Positions 35,367 to 45,062 are shown, numbered from the stretch's first letter. The stretch is 64,000 nt of DNA from Halomonas ventosae (GCF_004361885.1 NZ_SNWH01000007.1:62001-126000); one strand, 5' to 3'. Translations and numbers: made by a program. The notes: generated by a model from the sequence alone, not told the origin.

Positions 35367-36809
35367 ATGTTGGGTCAAGAATTCGTATCTGCCGCGGCGA
35401 TCGCGGCAAGTGTTCTGTTCATCCTCTCGCTGGGGGGGCTGAGTAACCAGGAGAAGGCCAAGCGCGCCGTCTGGTACGGCATCGTCGGCATGGCGGTGGC
35501 GGTGTTCTTCACCGCCTTCGGGCCGGGCATCGGCGGCTACTGGTGGATGGTTCCGATGATGATCATCGGCGCAGCGGTGGGCGCTTATGTGGCCAAGAAG
35601 GTCGACATGACCGAGATGCCCCAACTGGTCGCGGCGTTGCACAGCTTCGTCGGCCTGGCGGCGGTGTTCGTGGCCTGGAACGCCGATCTCGAGCGGCGTC
35701 GTGTGATGGCGGCGCGGCTTGCGGATGCCTCGATGCAGGAGTTCTCGGCATTCGCCGCCCTGGTGGCCGAGAAGACGCCTGCCGAGCTGACTTTCCTGCA
35801 GGTGGAGGTGGTGCTCGGCATCTTCATCGGTGCGGTGACCTTCACCGGTTCGGTGATCGCCTTCGGCAAGCTGGCCGGCAAGGTTGACGGCAAGCCCAAG
35901 CAGCTGCCCGGCGGGCATCTGCTCAATGCCGGTGCGGCGGTGCTGTCGCTGCTGCTGGCCATTCTTTACCTGAACGGCGCCGGTTTCTGGACGCTGCTGG
36001 TACTGGCGGCGCTGGCCTTCTTTATTGGCTACCACCTGATCATGGGCATCGGTGGCGCCGACATGCCGGTGGTGGTATCGATGCTCAACAGCTATTCCGG
36101 CTGGGCCGCGGCGGCCATCGGTTTCACGCTGTCCAACGACCTGCTGATCGTCACCGGCGCGCTGGTCGGCTCCTCCGGTGCCATCCTGTCGTACATCATG
36201 TGCAAGGCGATGAACCGCAACTTCATCAACGTCATCCTCGGCGGCTTCGGTGGCAGCCAGGGGCCGGCGGCGGAGATCGAGGGCGAGCAGGTGTCCATCG
36301 ATGCCGGCGGCGTGGCCAGCGCCCTCAACGATGCCGACAGCGTGATTATCGTGCCGGGTTACGGCATGGCGGTCGCCCAGGCGCAGAACGCAGTCAGCGA
36401 GTTGACCCGCAAATTGCGCGCCGCCGGCAAGAATGTGCGTTTCGGCATTCACCCGGTGGCGGGTCGCCTGCCGGGGCACATGAACGTGCTGCTCGCCGAG
36501 GCCAAGGTGCCCTACGACATCGTGCTGGAGATGGACGAGATCAACGACGACTTCCCCGATACTGACGTGGTGATCGTCATCGGCTCCAACGACATCGTCA
36601 ATCCGGCGGCTCAGGAGGATCCCAACAGCCCGATCGCCGGCATGCCGGTGCTCAAGGTGTGGGAGGCCAAGCAGGTCTTCGTCTGCAAGCGTGGCCAGGG
36701 GACCGGCTACTCCGGCATCGAGAACCCGCTGTTCTTCAAGGAGAACACGCGGATGTTCTATGGCGATGCTAGGTCGAGCATCGACTCGCTGCTGCCGCTG
36801 ATCGACTGA
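35367..36809 (+). CDS. pntB: NAD(P)+ transhydrogenase subunit beta
   Basis: PntB completes the transhydrogenase: eight or nine membrane helices (about 1-265) form most of the proton channel and the dIII domain (about 290-480) binds NADP(H). Visible motifs are [40 protein letters not shown] and [22 protein letters not shown]-site [22 protein letters not shown] is also present, quoted here for [16 protein letters not shown]. Length is close to E. coli PntB (462). GGCGGAGAGACG precedes the start. An intrinsic terminator lies at 36857-36880. Confidence 0.96.
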   Translation: MLGQEFVSAAAIAASVLFILSLGGLSNQEKAKRAVWYGIVGMAVAVFFTAFGPGIGGYWWMVPMMIIGAAVGAYVAKKVDMTEMPQLVAALHSFVGLAAVFVAWNADLERRRVMAARLADASMQEFSAFAALVAEKTPAELTFLQVEVVLGIFIGAVTFTGSVIAFGKLAGKVDGKPKQLPGGHLLNAGAAVLSLLLAILYLNGAGFWTLLVLAALAFFIGYHLIMGIGGADMPVVVSMLNSYSGWAAAAIGFTLSNDLLIVTGALVGSSGAILSYIMCKAMNRNFINVILGGFGGSQGPAAEIEGEQVSIDAGGVASALNDADSVIIVPGYGMAVAQAQNAVSELTRKLRAAGKNVRFGIHPVAGRLPGHMNVLLAEAKVPYDIVLEMDEINDDFPDTDVVIVIGSNDIVNPAAQEDPNSPIAGMPVLKVWEAKQVFVCKRGQGTGYSGIENPLFFKENTRMFYGDARSSIDSLLPLID

Positions 36810-36856
36810 TCCGGCGCACCCGGGCCGCATCGCCGGCCCGGCCTTGTTATCTCGAT

Positions 36857-36880
36857 ACGCCCCTTCGTGGGGCGTTTTTT
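36857..36880 (+). terminator. intrinsic terminator after pntAB
   Basis: ACGCCCC, loop TTCGT, GGGGCGT and six T residues form a 7-bp perfect stem 48 bases after the pntB stop. Confidence 0.88.
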
Positions 36881-36883
36881 CGT

Positions 36884-36911
36884 TACACTTCCCACATCCA
36901 TCCATCCATCC
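36884..36911 (+). promoter_or_regulatory. gpsA -10 candidate followed by (ATCC)4 microsatellite
   Basis: TACACT (36884-36889) directly follows the pntAB terminator and is a reasonable -10 for gpsA. Four tandem copies of ATCC (36896-36911) then occupy the predicted 5' leader, ending about 12 bases before the GGGGCGAGC ribosome site. Confidence 0.4.
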
Positions 36912-36928
36912 AACGTCGCGGGGCGAGC

Positions 36929-37996
36929 ATGTCAGATCAACCCATGCGTGTGGCGGTGCTCGGTGGCGGCAGCTTCGGCACTGCCCTGGCCAGCATCGCC
37001 GCCGATAACGCCGCCGAGGTGCGCCAATGGTTGCGCGACCCCGGCCTGGCGGCGCAGATCACCCAAGAGCACCGTAACAGCCGCTACCTGCCGGACTTCG
37101 TCATCAATCCTGCGGTGGTGGCTTCAAGCGACATGGCCGAGGTTCTCAAGGACGCCGATCTGGTGCTGGTGGCCATTCCCTCCACGGCCTTCCGCGAGGT
37201 GGTGCGCCAGGCACGGCCCTGCCTTCATGACACGCAGATACTGGTCAGCACCACCAAGGGCATCCAGGAGGAGGGCTTCAAGCTGATGAGCCAGATCCTC
37301 GAGGAGGAAACCGGCTTTCCGCACATCGGCGTGATCTCGGGGCCCAACCTCGCCGCGGAGATTGCCGACAAGCAGCTCACCGCCACGGTGATCGCCAGCG
37401 ATGATCCAAACACCCGTACCTGCGTGCAGACGGCCCTGGGCTGCGATTACTTCCGGGTCTACGCCAGCAATGATCGCTATGGGGTGGAACTGGGCGGGGC
37501 GCTGAAGAACATCTATGCGATCGCCGCCGGCATGGCGGCGGCACTGGGCATGGGCGAGAACACCCGCAGCATGCTGATGACCCGAGCACTGGCCGAGATG
37601 AGCCGCTTCGCGGTGGATCAGGGGGCCAATCCCATGACCTTCCTAGGGCTGGCTGGCGTGGGTGACCTGATCGTCACCTGCTCCTCGGCGCTGTCGCGCA
37701 ACTATCGTGTGGGCCAGGCGCTGGGCGAGGGCAAGACCCTGGACGAGGCCGTCGACGCCCTGGGCCAGGTCGCCGAGGGCGTCAATACCGTGCGTTTGGT
37801 GCGCAACAAGGCGCATGAGGAAGGGGTCTACATGCCGCTGGCCGAGGGCCTCTACCAGGTACTCTTCGACGGCGTGCCGGCTCGCGATATGGCGCGATTG
37901 CTGATGCTCGGCGAGCAGAGCAGCGACGTGGAGTTCGTGCTACCACGCAAGGTCGTGCAGCAGGATCGGCGCCAGGGGAGTAAGCATCATGGCTGA
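36929..37996 (+). CDS. gpsA: NAD(P)-dependent glycerol-3-phosphate dehydrogenase
   Basis: GpsA reduces dihydroxyacetone phosphate to sn-glycerol 3-phosphate, the backbone of phospholipids. The 355-residue protein has the Rossmann motif [16 protein letters not shown] near residue 8, [11 protein letters not shown], the [16 protein letters not shown] segment, the catalytic Lys in [15 protein letters not shown], and [22 protein letters not shown]. The last residues ([14 protein letters not shown]) extend slightly past the usual end and overlap the sixA start by 8 bases. Confidence 0.96.
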   Translation: MSDQPMRVAVLGGGSFGTALASIAADNAAEVRQWLRDPGLAAQITQEHRNSRYLPDFVINPAVVASSDMAEVLKDADLVLVAIPSTAFREVVRQARPCLHDTQILVSTTKGIQEEGFKLMSQILEEETGFPHIGVISGPNLAAEIADKQLTATVIASDDPNTRTCVQTALGCDYFRVYASNDRYGVELGGALKNIYAIAAGMAAALGMGENTRSMLMTRALAEMSRFAVDQGANPMTFLGLAGVGDLIVTCSSALSRNYRVGQALGEGKTLDEAVDALGQVAEGVNTVRLVRNKAHEEGVYMPLAEGLYQVLFDGVPARDMARLLMLGEQSSDVEFVLPRKVVQQDRRQGSKHHG

Positions 37997-38471
37997 ACGC
38001 CTGCTGATCATGCGCCACGCGGAGGCCGCCCCGGGCCGGCCTGACAACGAGCGCGAGTTGACCACTGCGGGACAGGAGCAGGCCCGGCGCATGGCTCGCG
38101 GGCTCGCCGCCCGCCAGGATCTGGACCTCGCGCGCTTGCGCCTGCTGACCAGCCCCTACGTGCGGGCCCGGCAGACGGCGGCGCGAATCGCCGAGCCCCT
38201 CGGGCTGGTGGTCGAGCCGCTGGGGCTCATGACCCCTGATGATCCCGCCGAGGCGGTGATCGAATGGCTGCTCGTCGAGCCCCATGACCGGCCTCTAATG
38301 CTCGTCAGTCACATGCCGCTGGTCGCCTCGCTGACCGGGCTGCTGGTGGAAGGGCGGGGCGATCGCGGCCCCGGCTTTCTGCCGGCCGGCCTGGCGGAGT
38401 TCGAAGCCGAGGTATGGGCGCCGGGCTGCGCGAGACTGGTGGGCTTCACGACTCCCGCCGAGCGGGGCTAG
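37989..38471 (+). CDS. sixA: phosphohistidine phosphatase SixA
   Basis: SixA is a small histidine phosphatase that removes phosphate from His in HPt domains such as ArcB and in the nitrogen PTS protein NPr (E. coli work). The 160-residue protein shows the catalytic [12 protein letters not shown] near residue 4, [19 protein letters not shown], and the second catalytic His in [11 protein letters not shown]. It overlaps gpsA by 8 bases, and its stop shares the palindromic CTAG (38468-38471) with the convergent AEC gene, so the two genes end on each other. Confidence 0.92.
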   Translation: MAERLLIMRHAEAAPGRPDNERELTTAGQEQARRMARGLAARQDLDLARLRLLTSPYVRARQTAARIAEPLGLVVEPLGLMTPDDPAEAVIEWLLVEPHDRPLMLVSHMPLVASLTGLLVEGRGDRGPGFLPAGLAEFEAEVWAPGCARLVGFTTPAERG

Positions 38472-39415
38472 ATCAGCCCGGCCAGCTGCAGGCCAAAGGC
38501 GCCGAGGGTAATGGTCAGGCTGGCCATCAGCGTGGTCAGGGCAATGATATTGGCGGTGAGCCCGGCATTGGCGCCCATCGCCTTGGCCATCACGAAGGCG
38601 GCGGCGGCAGTGGGACTGGCGAAGAACAAAAACATCACCCCAAGCGCCGGACCTTCGAAACCGGCGAGCCAGGCAGCGCCCGTGGCCAGCATCGGCAGGG
38701 TGACCATCTTCATCAGGCTGGCGCTGAGGGCCAGCCGGCCCGAGTGGCGGATCTCGCTGAACGAGAGCGTGGCGCCGATGCAGATCAGCGCGAGCGGCAG
38801 GGTCAGCGAGGCGAAGTAGTCGCCGGAGGTCGCAAGCCAGCCGGGCAGCGGCCAGCCCGTCGTCGCCACCGGCACGGCGACGACGACCGCCAGGATCAGC
38901 GGGTTGGTGGCGATATGGCGCAGCATGCTGCGCCAGTCGGCCCTTTGTCCCTCCTGGTAGGTGACCAGGGCGATCACCGAGAAGGCGTTGTAGGTGAGAA
39001 TCACCACGCCCAGCAGCAGGCTGCCGGTGGAGAGGCCGAAGTGGCCATACATGCCCGCGGCAAGCGCCAGGCCGACGATGCCGCAGTTGCCGCGGAAGGC
39101 TCCCTGGATGTAGACGCCGCGCTCCCGATAGGGCACCCGCAGGCTCGCCCACCCCCAGCAGAACAGCACGCTGCCGAGGGTGGCCACGGCGAAAAAGCCG
39201 AGCAGGCTCGGATCGAGGGCGGCGCTCAGGTCGGCGCGGACGATACTGAGGAAGATCAGCGTCGGCAGGGTCGCCTTGAACACCAGCTGCGATGCGGTGG
39301 CGACGAAGGCGGGGTCGATCCAGCGTGCCCGCTTGAGCCCCAGGCCGATGAAGACCATGGCGAAGACCGGTAGGGTGATCTCAAGTGTCGAGCGAAAGAG
39401 CTCGTACATCGCCAT
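38468..39415 (-). CDS. AEC-family transporter
   Basis: This 315-residue inner-membrane protein belongs to the auxin efflux carrier superfamily, whose bacterial members move small carboxylates such as malate. About ten hydrophobic segments are visible, with the family segments LPVFAMVFIGLGLKRARWI, FRGNCGIVGLALAAGMYG and FFASPTAAAAFVMAKAMG. The substrate is unknown. MAMYELF is taken as the start because it overlaps the stop of a 29-codon ORF (TGATG); a longer open frame upstream has no membrane-protein character. No Shine-Dalgarno is seen, which fits translation by coupling. Confidence 0.85.
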   Translation of the reverse strand: MAMYELFRSTLEITLPVFAMVFIGLGLKRARWIDPAFVATASQLVFKATLPTLIFLSIVRADLSAALDPSLLGFFAVATLGSVLFCWGWASLRVPYRERGVYIQGAFRGNCGIVGLALAAGMYGHFGLSTGSLLLGVVILTYNAFSVIALVTYQEGQRADWRSMLRHIATNPLILAVVVAVPVATTGWPLPGWLATSGDYFASLTLPLALICIGATLSFSEIRHSGRLALSASLMKMVTLPMLATGAAWLAGFEGPALGVMFLFFASPTAAAAFVMAKAMGANAGLTANIIALTTLMASLTITLGAFGLQLAGLI

Positions 39416-39504
39416 CAGCGCGTCAGCCACAGGCCGACCACAATGGCAGCCAGTACGGTAGCGAAGAAGATTCGGTTGCGCAGGTGGGTATGGCGTGGGG
39501 ACAT
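39415..39504 (-). CDS. candidate 29-residue single-pass membrane protein
   Basis: This short reading frame has a basic N-terminus (MSPRHTHLRNR) and then one hydrophobic helix IFFATVLAAIVVGLWL, ending LTR. Its TGA stop overlaps the ATG of the AEC transporter (TGATG). Charge distribution fits N-in, C-out insertion. No clear Shine-Dalgarno lies upstream. I do not recognise a family. It could be a real small protein or a leader ORF that couples translation to the transporter. Confidence 0.5.
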   Translation of the reverse strand: MSPRHTHLRNRIFFATVLAAIVVGLWLTR

Positions 39505-39622
39505 CGGCGTGCTGGGGCTCCAGAAGTGGGTCATGGCCGGAGATCATTTGGCAAGATATGGTAATCTCGTTAGCCTGCTAGCGCCAAGACGGGCCTTCGT
39601 TACCCCCCAACAGGACGTTGTC

Positions 39623-40564
39623 ATGCCCCCCGCTGAGACCCCGAGACCCACGCTGTTCCCTACCCATGCCAAGGGCATGAGCGAGCCGCGTTCCCTGAGG
39701 CTGGCCGGCGGCCGCCTGGCGGCGCTGGCCTGGGGCGATGACCAGGCCCCCACCTGGCTGGCGCTGCACGGCTGGCTGGACAATGCCGCCAGCTTCTCCC
39801 GTCTTGCGCCGCGGCTGGTTGCCGCCCTGGGCATCCGTGTGGTGGCCATCGACTTCGCCGGCCACGGCCTGTCCCGCCATCGGCCCGGGGACTATGCGCT
39901 CTGGGACTACTGCCACGACCTTCTCGATGCCTGCGACCATCTAGAGCTTTCCCGAGTGCCCCTGCTGGCCCATTCCATGGGGGCCGGGGTAGCCTGCCTG
40001 GCGGCCGCTGCCCTGCCGGAGCGCGTCGCGACACTGGTACTGCTCGATGGCCTGGGGGCGCTGACCACCGAGGCCGTAGACGCGCCTGCCCAGCTGCGCA
40101 AGGGACTGCTCGCCGACCGGCGTCCGCTCTCGCCGGCGCCGCGCTATGCTGATAGTGAGACCGCCGTGATGGCACGGGTCGTCGGCGGAGCGACGCCCAT
40201 CGATGTCGAGACGGCACGCCCGCTGGTTGCCCGCAACCTGGAAACGCTACCCGATAGCCATGTGCAGTTGCGTACCGACGCCCGCCTGCTGCGTCCGTCG
40301 CTGGTTCGGTTCACCCCCGAGCAGGTGGCGGCCACGCTGAGCGCGATGTGCTGCCCGGTGCTGCTGGTAGAGGGAGAGACCGGCATCCTGGGCGAGCGGG
40401 CTCGGGCACAGCAGGCTCGGGCGGCAGTGGCGAGGCTGACCCGCCGCGTGTTGCCAGGAGGGCATCATCTGCATCTCGAACCCTTGACCGTGACGCAGGT
40501 AGCTAAGGTCATCGCCGCCTGGCACAGCGCCGAGCGCGGCGCCGATAAGGAGCCTGGACCATGA
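39623..40564 (+). CDS. alpha/beta-hydrolase
   Basis: This 313-residue alpha/beta-hydrolase shows the oxyanion segment LALHGWLDNAASFSRLAPRL, DFAGHGLSRHRPGDY, the nucleophile elbow LLAHSMGAGVACLAAAALPE (Ser in HSMGAG), and the catalytic His in LPGGHHLHLEPL. Substrate is unknown; it resembles esterase-like members of the MhpC/YbfF type. AGGA precedes MPPAETPRP. The 3' end overlaps the patatin gene by four bases (ATGA), so the two putative lipid or ester hydrolases are probably made together. Confidence 0.85.
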   Translation: MPPAETPRPTLFPTHAKGMSEPRSLRLAGGRLAALAWGDDQAPTWLALHGWLDNAASFSRLAPRLVAALGIRVVAIDFAGHGLSRHRPGDYALWDYCHDLLDACDHLELSRVPLLAHSMGAGVACLAAAALPERVATLVLLDGLGALTTEAVDAPAQLRKGLLADRRPLSPAPRYADSETAVMARVVGGATPIDVETARPLVARNLETLPDSHVQLRTDARLLRPSLVRFTPEQVAATLSAMCCPVLLVEGETGILGERARAQQARAAVARLTRRVLPGGHHLHLEPLTVTQVAKVIAAWHSAERGADKEPGP

Positions 40565-41586
40565 CCGAACATCACAAGGCCGACACTCCCCGTGACCAGA
40601 CGGTGGCGCTGGTGCTCGGCAGCGGGGGAGCCCGCGGCTATGCGCATATCGGGGTGATCGAGGAACTCGAGGCACGCGGCTATCGTGTGGTGGCGATCTC
40701 GGGGTGCTCCATGGGTGCCGTGATAGGCGGTGTCTTCGCTGCCGGGCAGCTGGCTGCCTATCGGGACTGGGTCTGCCGACTGGATTATGTCGATGTGCTC
40801 AAGCTGATCGACGTGACCTGGAGCCCGATGGGCGCCATGAGAGCCAACAAGGTGATGGACAAGCTCGAGAGCCTGATCGGTGATACTCGCATCGAGGACC
40901 TGGCGATTGCCGTGACCACGCTGGCGACCGACCTGACCCGCCAGCGTGAGGTATGGTTCCAGAGCGGCTCGTTGCTTGAGGCGATCCGTGCTTCCATCGC
41001 CATCCCCGGGGTGATCACGCCGGTGCATCGCGGTGACCAGGTGCTGGTGGACGGCGGACTGCTCAACCCGCTGCCGATCACTCCCACGGTGTCGGCCCAG
41101 GCGGACTTCGTGCTGGCGGTGAATGTCACCGCGCATAGCCCTCTCCCGGTCACTCTGGAAGAGCTGCTGCCCCCGGATGAGGCCGCCCAGGAGCAGGCCC
41201 GAGAGCAATCCCGGGAGGCTGCTGGCAGCAGTGTCGCCAGCTGGATCGGCGGTGTTCGCGGGGCCACTCGACGGCTCTTCGATGGCCTGGGCAGTAGCGA
41301 TCCCGCCGCTGACACGGGTGCCAGGCGCAAGGTGGTGGACGAAGCCCTGGAGCGCGGTCGACGCGAGTGGGGGCGCCTGGATATGGTGCTGGCCTCTTTC
41401 GATATCACCCAGGCGGCCTTGGCCAAGTACAAGGTGGCAGGCTACCCGCCGGATGTGCTCATTGAGGTGCCCAAGACGGTCTGCGGTGCCTACGAGTTCC
41501 ACCGTGCCGAGGCGCTGATCTGCCTTGGCCGACACCTGACCGTAGAAGCGCTGGACCGCTTCGAAGGGCGTACTCATCCCGGTTGA
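40561..41586 (+). CDS. patatin-like phospholipase (RssA type)
   Basis: This 341-residue patatin-family protein has the oxyanion motif LVLGSGGARGYAHIGVIEEL near residue 15, the nucleophile box ISGCSMGAVIGGVF (G-x-S-x-G) and the catalytic Asp in VDGGLLNPLPI, so the Ser-Asp dyad is complete. It resembles E. coli RssA/YchK and NTE-type bacterial patatins, with no membrane domain or cyclic-nucleotide module. A C-terminal helical region (about 200-341) is extra. It overlaps the upstream hydrolase gene by ATGA. Physiological substrate is unknown. Confidence 0.87.
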   Translation: MTEHHKADTPRDQTVALVLGSGGARGYAHIGVIEELEARGYRVVAISGCSMGAVIGGVFAAGQLAAYRDWVCRLDYVDVLKLIDVTWSPMGAMRANKVMDKLESLIGDTRIEDLAIAVTTLATDLTRQREVWFQSGSLLEAIRASIAIPGVITPVHRGDQVLVDGGLLNPLPITPTVSAQADFVLAVNVTAHSPLPVTLEELLPPDEAAQEQAREQSREAAGSSVASWIGGVRGATRRLFDGLGSSDPAADTGARRKVVDEALERGRREWGRLDMVLASFDITQAALAKYKVAGYPPDVLIEVPKTVCGAYEFHRAEALICLGRHLTVEALDRFEGRTHPG

Positions 41587-41600
41587 GGGAGTTCGTCTGT

Positions 41601-41632
41601 CGGCGTGGAGTCTTCATCCACTAAAGACGCCG
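41601..41632. other. hairpin between patatin and smr genes
   Basis: CGGCGTGGA (41601-41609) with TCCAC (41617-41621) and ACGCCG (41627-41632) forms a two-part stem in the convergent gap. It may act as a weak bidirectional terminator, but no T run follows. Confidence 0.4.
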
Positions 41633-41688
41633 GGGGAGGCAGGGATAAGAGGGATAGCGAGAGGAATAAGGCAGTGTCTTGAGCACCA

Positions 41689-42267
41689 TCAGCGCTGGCC
41701 ACTGCGCCCCCTGAGCAACACATAGGCCGCCCCGGTGCCGCCATCGATCGCCGTGGCCGAGCAGAAGGCCAGTACGCTCGGCCATTCCCTTAGCCAGGCA
41801 TTCACATGGCTCTTGATCACCGGGTAGTCGCGGGTGGTGCCCCAGGCTTTGCCATGCACCACCAGCACGCAGCGTCGGCGGTAGTTTTCAGCGTCGTGCA
41901 GGAAGGCCTCCAGTTCCGCACGGGCCTCCTCGAGGGTATGGCCATGCAGGTCGAGCCCCGCCTCCCAGCCGATGCGTCCGCGCTTGAGCTGCTGACGGAT
42001 GCGCCGGGGAAGGTCGGGCAGCGCGAAATCGAGAAACTCCGAGGGCCTTACCGCTTCCACACGGCCATCCGAGGTACGACCGACTGCCGCCGTATCGTCC
42101 CTGGCCGATATCGCCGCGGCCCGGCGCTCGGCTGCGGCGATATCGGCGCGGCGCCGCCGACCGGGATCGGCGCGATTGCTGGCGAGGGGCCGCACGCCGG
42201 CATCACGCAGCGCCTGGCGAAAGGCGCTGATGTCGTCGTCATCCGGGTAATGGCGATTGCGGGTCAT
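41689..42267 (-). CDS. smrA: Smr/MutS2-type domain endonuclease-like protein
   Basis: This 192-residue protein has an Arg-rich N-terminal segment (about 35-70), then [20 protein letters not shown], then an Smr domain (about 95-185) with [29 protein letters not shown] and [12 protein letters not shown]. coli SmrA is a nuclease of this group, and SmrB cleaves mRNA at collided ribosomes. The short form and the DLHGHT/HGKAWG signature fit either; I lean to SmrA. The start [12 protein letters not shown] is chosen by family similarity. It is divergent from prmB, as in many gammaproteobacteria. Confidence 0.85.
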   Translation of the reverse strand: MTRNRHYPDDDDISAFRQALRDAGVRPLASNRADPGRRRRADIAAAERRAAAISARDDTAAVGRTSDGRVEAVRPSEFLDFALPDLPRRIRQQLKRGRIGWEAGLDLHGHTLEEARAELEAFLHDAENYRRRCVLVVHGKAWGTTRDYPVIKSHVNAWLREWPSVLAFCSATAIDGGTGAAYVLLRGRSGQR

Positions 42268-42384
42268 CGGTATTCGGCTTGTAACGCAAAGCGTCAGTAT
42301 ACCGCCCTTGCCGTGGCTGTGAACCGCGGGCCCGGTTACAATCGGCTCTCGCCCCACCCGAACCCTTCAACTCCAGGATGCCCC

Positions 42385-43341
42385 GTGGCTGAATCTCTCC
42401 CCGATGTGTCTTCCTCCACGCTCGTGCTGAGTGACCAGGCTCTCGCCGAGGGGCTGATCACCCTGCGCGACTGCCTGCGCTGGGCCGCCAGCGAGTTTCA
42501 TCTGACGGGTCTCTTCTATGGCCACGGCACCGATTCCGCCTGGGACGAGGCCGTGGCGCTGACGCTGGGCGCCCTGCACCTGCCCTGGAACGTCGACCCG
42601 GCGGTGCTCGAGGCGCGGCTGCTGCCCATGGAGCGCGCCCGCATCGTGGCGCTGGTTCGCATGCGTATCGAGACCCGCCGCCCGCTGCCCTACCTGCTGG
42701 GTGAGGCCTTCTTCGCCGGCTTCCCTTTTAGAGTCGACGAGCGGGTGCTGATCCCCCGCTCACCCATCGCCGAGTTGATCGAGCATGGCTTCGCCGCCTG
42801 GTTTCCCGTCGAACCGCCGGCGCGGGTGCTCGACCTCTGCACCGGCTCAGGCTGCATCGGCATCGCCACGGCGCTGCACCTGCCCGGCTGCGAGGTCGAC
42901 CTGGCCGACATCAGCCCCGATGCCCTGGCCGTGGCCCGCCTCAACATCACCCGCCACGAGGTGGGCGAGCGGGTGCGTGCGGTGGAGTCCGACCTCTTCG
43001 CGGGGCTGGCCGGGCAGCGCTATGACCTGATCGTCTGCAATCCGCCCTACGTGGATACCCGCGATCTGACCACTATGCCCGCCGAGTTTCGCCATGAGCC
43101 GGCATTGGCGCTGGGCGCCGGGACCGACGGGCTGGACATCGTGCGGCGCATCCTGCGCGAGGCTCGTGACTATCTCACCTCGGCAGGCGTGTTGATCGTC
43201 GAGGTCGGCAACTCCGATCACCACCTGGAGGCGGCCTTCCCTGAGGTGCCCTTCCTGTGGCTCGAATTCGAGCGCGGCGGCCAGGGAGTCTTCGCCCTGA
43301 CCGCTGACGAGCTAGACGCCCATGCGGCGTCCTTCGCCTGA
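42385..43341 (+). CDS. prmB: 50S ribosomal protein L3 glutamine methyltransferase
   Basis: PrmB methylates a Gln of ribosomal protein L3. The 318-residue protein starts at a GTG codon ([12 protein letters not shown]) with AGGA upstream. It has an N-terminal helical domain (about 15-110) and the SAM-dependent domain with [17 protein letters not shown] near residue 150, [17 protein letters not shown], and the catalytic NPPY motif in [14 protein letters not shown]. The [20 protein letters not shown] segment distinguishes PrmB/PrmC from other methyltransferases. The PrmB-specific context with aroC immediately downstream (30 bases) and smrA divergent supports the assignment. Confidence 0.94.
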   Translation: MAESLPDVSSSTLVLSDQALAEGLITLRDCLRWAASEFHLTGLFYGHGTDSAWDEAVALTLGALHLPWNVDPAVLEARLLPMERARIVALVRMRIETRRPLPYLLGEAFFAGFPFRVDERVLIPRSPIAELIEHGFAAWFPVEPPARVLDLCTGSGCIGIATALHLPGCEVDLADISPDALAVARLNITRHEVGERVRAVESDLFAGLAGQRYDLIVCNPPYVDTRDLTTMPAEFRHEPALALGAGTDGLDIVRRILREARDYLTSAGVLIVEVGNSDHHLEAAFPEVPFLWLEFERGGQGVFALTADELDAHAASFA

Positions 43342-43371
43342 TTCCCCGCTCCCCATCCAGGAGACGCGCCC

Positions 43372-44457
43372 ATGTCTGGCAACACCTTCGGCAAGCTGTT
43401 CACCGTCACCACCTTCGGCGAGAGCCATGGGCCTGCGCTGGGAGCCATCGTCGATGGCTGCCCGCCGGGGCTGCCGCTCAGCGAAGAGGACCTGCAGCAT
43501 GACCTGGATCGCCGCCGCCCTGGCAGTTCGCGCCACACTACCCAGCGGCGCGAACCCGACCGGGTACGCATCCTCTCCGGGGTCTTCGAGGGAGTGACCA
43601 CCGGCACCTCCATCGGCCTGTTGATCGACAATACCGACCAGCGCTCCAAGGACTACTCGAAGATCAAGGACCAGTTCCGTCCGGCCCACGCCGACTACAG
43701 CTACCACCATAAGTACGGCATCCGCGACTATCGCGGCGGCGGGCGCTCCAGCGCCCGGGAGACCGCGATGCGGGTCGCGGCCGGCGCCATCGCCAAGAAG
43801 TATCTGGCCGCCCATGGCATCGTCGTGCGCGGCTACATGAGCCAGCTCGGCCCGATCACCATCGATTTCAAGCAGTGGCAGGCGGTGGATGACAACCCCT
43901 TCTTCTGTCCCGACCCTCAGCGCGTGCCCGAGCTCGAGGCCTACATGGACCAGCTGCGCCGCGACCAGGACTCGGTGGGGGCCAGGATCAGCGTGGTGGC
44001 AGAGGGTGTGCCGCCGGGGCTCGGCGAGCCGGTGTTCGACCGCCTGGACGCCGAGCTGGCCCATGGCCTGATGAGCATCAATGCGGTCAAGGGCGTGGAG
44101 ATCGGCGATGGCTTCGCCGCCGTGGCCAGCCGCGGCAGCGAGCATCGCGACGAGATGACCCCCGAGGGTTTTCTCTCCAACCATGCCGGCGGCATTCTGG
44201 GTGGCATCTCCAGCGGGCAGACGATCATCGCTCATCTGGCCCTCAAGCCCACCTCCAGCATTACCATTCCGGGGCGCAGTATCGATGTCCATGGCCATGC
44301 CGTCGACGTCATCACCAAGGGGCGCCACGACCCCTGCGTGGGCATCCGGGCCACGCCCATCGCCGAGGCGATGATGGCGCTGACGCTGATGGATCACTGG
44401 TTGCGACATCGTGGCCAGAATGCCGAGGTCCAGGTAGCGACTCCACAACTTCGCTGA
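43372..44457 (+). CDS. aroC: chorismate synthase
   Basis: AroC makes chorismate from 5-enolpyruvylshikimate 3-phosphate with reduced FMN, ending the shikimate pathway that feeds trpEGDC (57.6-61.6 kb). The 361-residue protein shows the three family signatures [38 protein letters not shown] and a C-terminal [18 protein letters not shown]. Length equals the bacterial norm. AGGAGACGCGCCC precedes the start. prmB-aroC is a conserved gammaproteobacterial pair. Confidence 0.97.
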   Translation: MSGNTFGKLFTVTTFGESHGPALGAIVDGCPPGLPLSEEDLQHDLDRRRPGSSRHTTQRREPDRVRILSGVFEGVTTGTSIGLLIDNTDQRSKDYSKIKDQFRPAHADYSYHHKYGIRDYRGGGRSSARETAMRVAAGAIAKKYLAAHGIVVRGYMSQLGPITIDFKQWQAVDDNPFFCPDPQRVPELEAYMDQLRRDQDSVGARISVVAEGVPPGLGEPVFDRLDAELAHGLMSINAVKGVEIGDGFAAVASRGSEHRDEMTPEGFLSNHAGGILGGISSGQTIIAHLALKPTSSITIPGRSIDVHGHAVDVITKGRHDPCVGIRATPIAEAMMALTLMDHWLRHRGQNAEVQVATPQLR

Positions 44458-44477
44458 GCTGCGCCTTCCAGCATGGC

Positions 44478-44486
44478 TGCTACACT
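44478..44486 (+). promoter_or_regulatory. extended -10 candidate for the DUF6489 gene
   Basis: TGCTACACT (44478-44486) is an extended -10 sequence 27 bases before the start of the gene at 44514. No strong -35 hexamer is present. Confidence 0.35.
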
Positions 44487-44513
44487 GCATGAACCACTAA
44501 CAAGAGTGACGCC

Positions 44514-44954
44514 ATGAAGATCAACGTCGAGTTCGACCTGACCCCCGAGGAGTTTCGCCGAGCCCTGGGCCTGCCCGACGTGGAGGCCTTCCAGAAGGAT
44601 CTGCTGAACCGTATCTACAAGCAAATGGAGTCGGGAACGGAAGGTTACGACCCGATGAGCCTGATGCAGCCCTTCCTGCAGCAGCCTGGCTTGTCACAGA
44701 ACCTTTCCCAGGGACTCTCCCAAGGGTTATCCAACTTCGGCAACTACCAGCAGATGATGCTCGACATGCTGACCAAGGCCGCCAGTTCCGCGGGAAGCGC
44801 TAGCGGAACAGCGAGCAAGGATCAGAAGGCGCAGGCAGGGAAGTCGGAGGATACACAAGCGTCATCTGATAGCTCGGCGGGAACGTCCACGGCGGGCAGC
44901 AGTTCTCGCAAATCCACGGCCAGCGCTCGCTCCCGCAGCAAACGCGAGAGTTGA
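44514..44954 (+). CDS. DUF6489-like protein with basic Ser-rich tail, PHA locus
   Basis: This 146-residue protein is of unknown function. The N-terminal MKINVEFDLTPEEFRRALGL resembles DUF6489-type proteins seen beside PHA genes, followed by an amphipathic helix (VEAFQKDLLNRIYKQMES). A Gln/Leu/Ser segment with the repeat LSQNLSQGLSQGLSN comes next. The last 55 residues are a Ser/Ala/Thr/Lys/Arg low-complexity tail ending ARSRSKRES. Position just upstream of phaP and phaC suggests a granule-associated role; this is inference from context. The first half is acidic, the tail strongly basic. Confidence 0.7.
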   Translation: MKINVEFDLTPEEFRRALGLPDVEAFQKDLLNRIYKQMESGTEGYDPMSLMQPFLQQPGLSQNLSQGLSQGLSNFGNYQQMMLDMLTKAASSAGSASGTASKDQKAQAGKSEDTQASSDSSAGTSTAGSSSRKSTASARSRSKRES

Positions 44955-44983
44955 TGGCTTCATCGTGGGCGACGTCCATGCCG

Positions 44984-45028
44984 TTGCAACAGCGGAAGCG
45001 ACGGACTAGACTTTGTGCAATGCAGCAA
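44984..45028 (+). promoter_or_regulatory. phaP promoter with possible PhaR-type operator
   Basis: TTGCAA (44984-44989), 17 bases and TAGACT (45007-45012) form a good sigma-70 promoter. TTGTGCAATGCAGCAA (45013-45028) follows across the expected start of transcription. It is TGC/GCA-rich like PhaR binding sites in other PHA producers; PhaR itself is not in the window. Confidence 0.55.
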
Positions 45029-45062
45029 ACCATTCGATTCCATTCCTCAAGGGGGATTCTTC

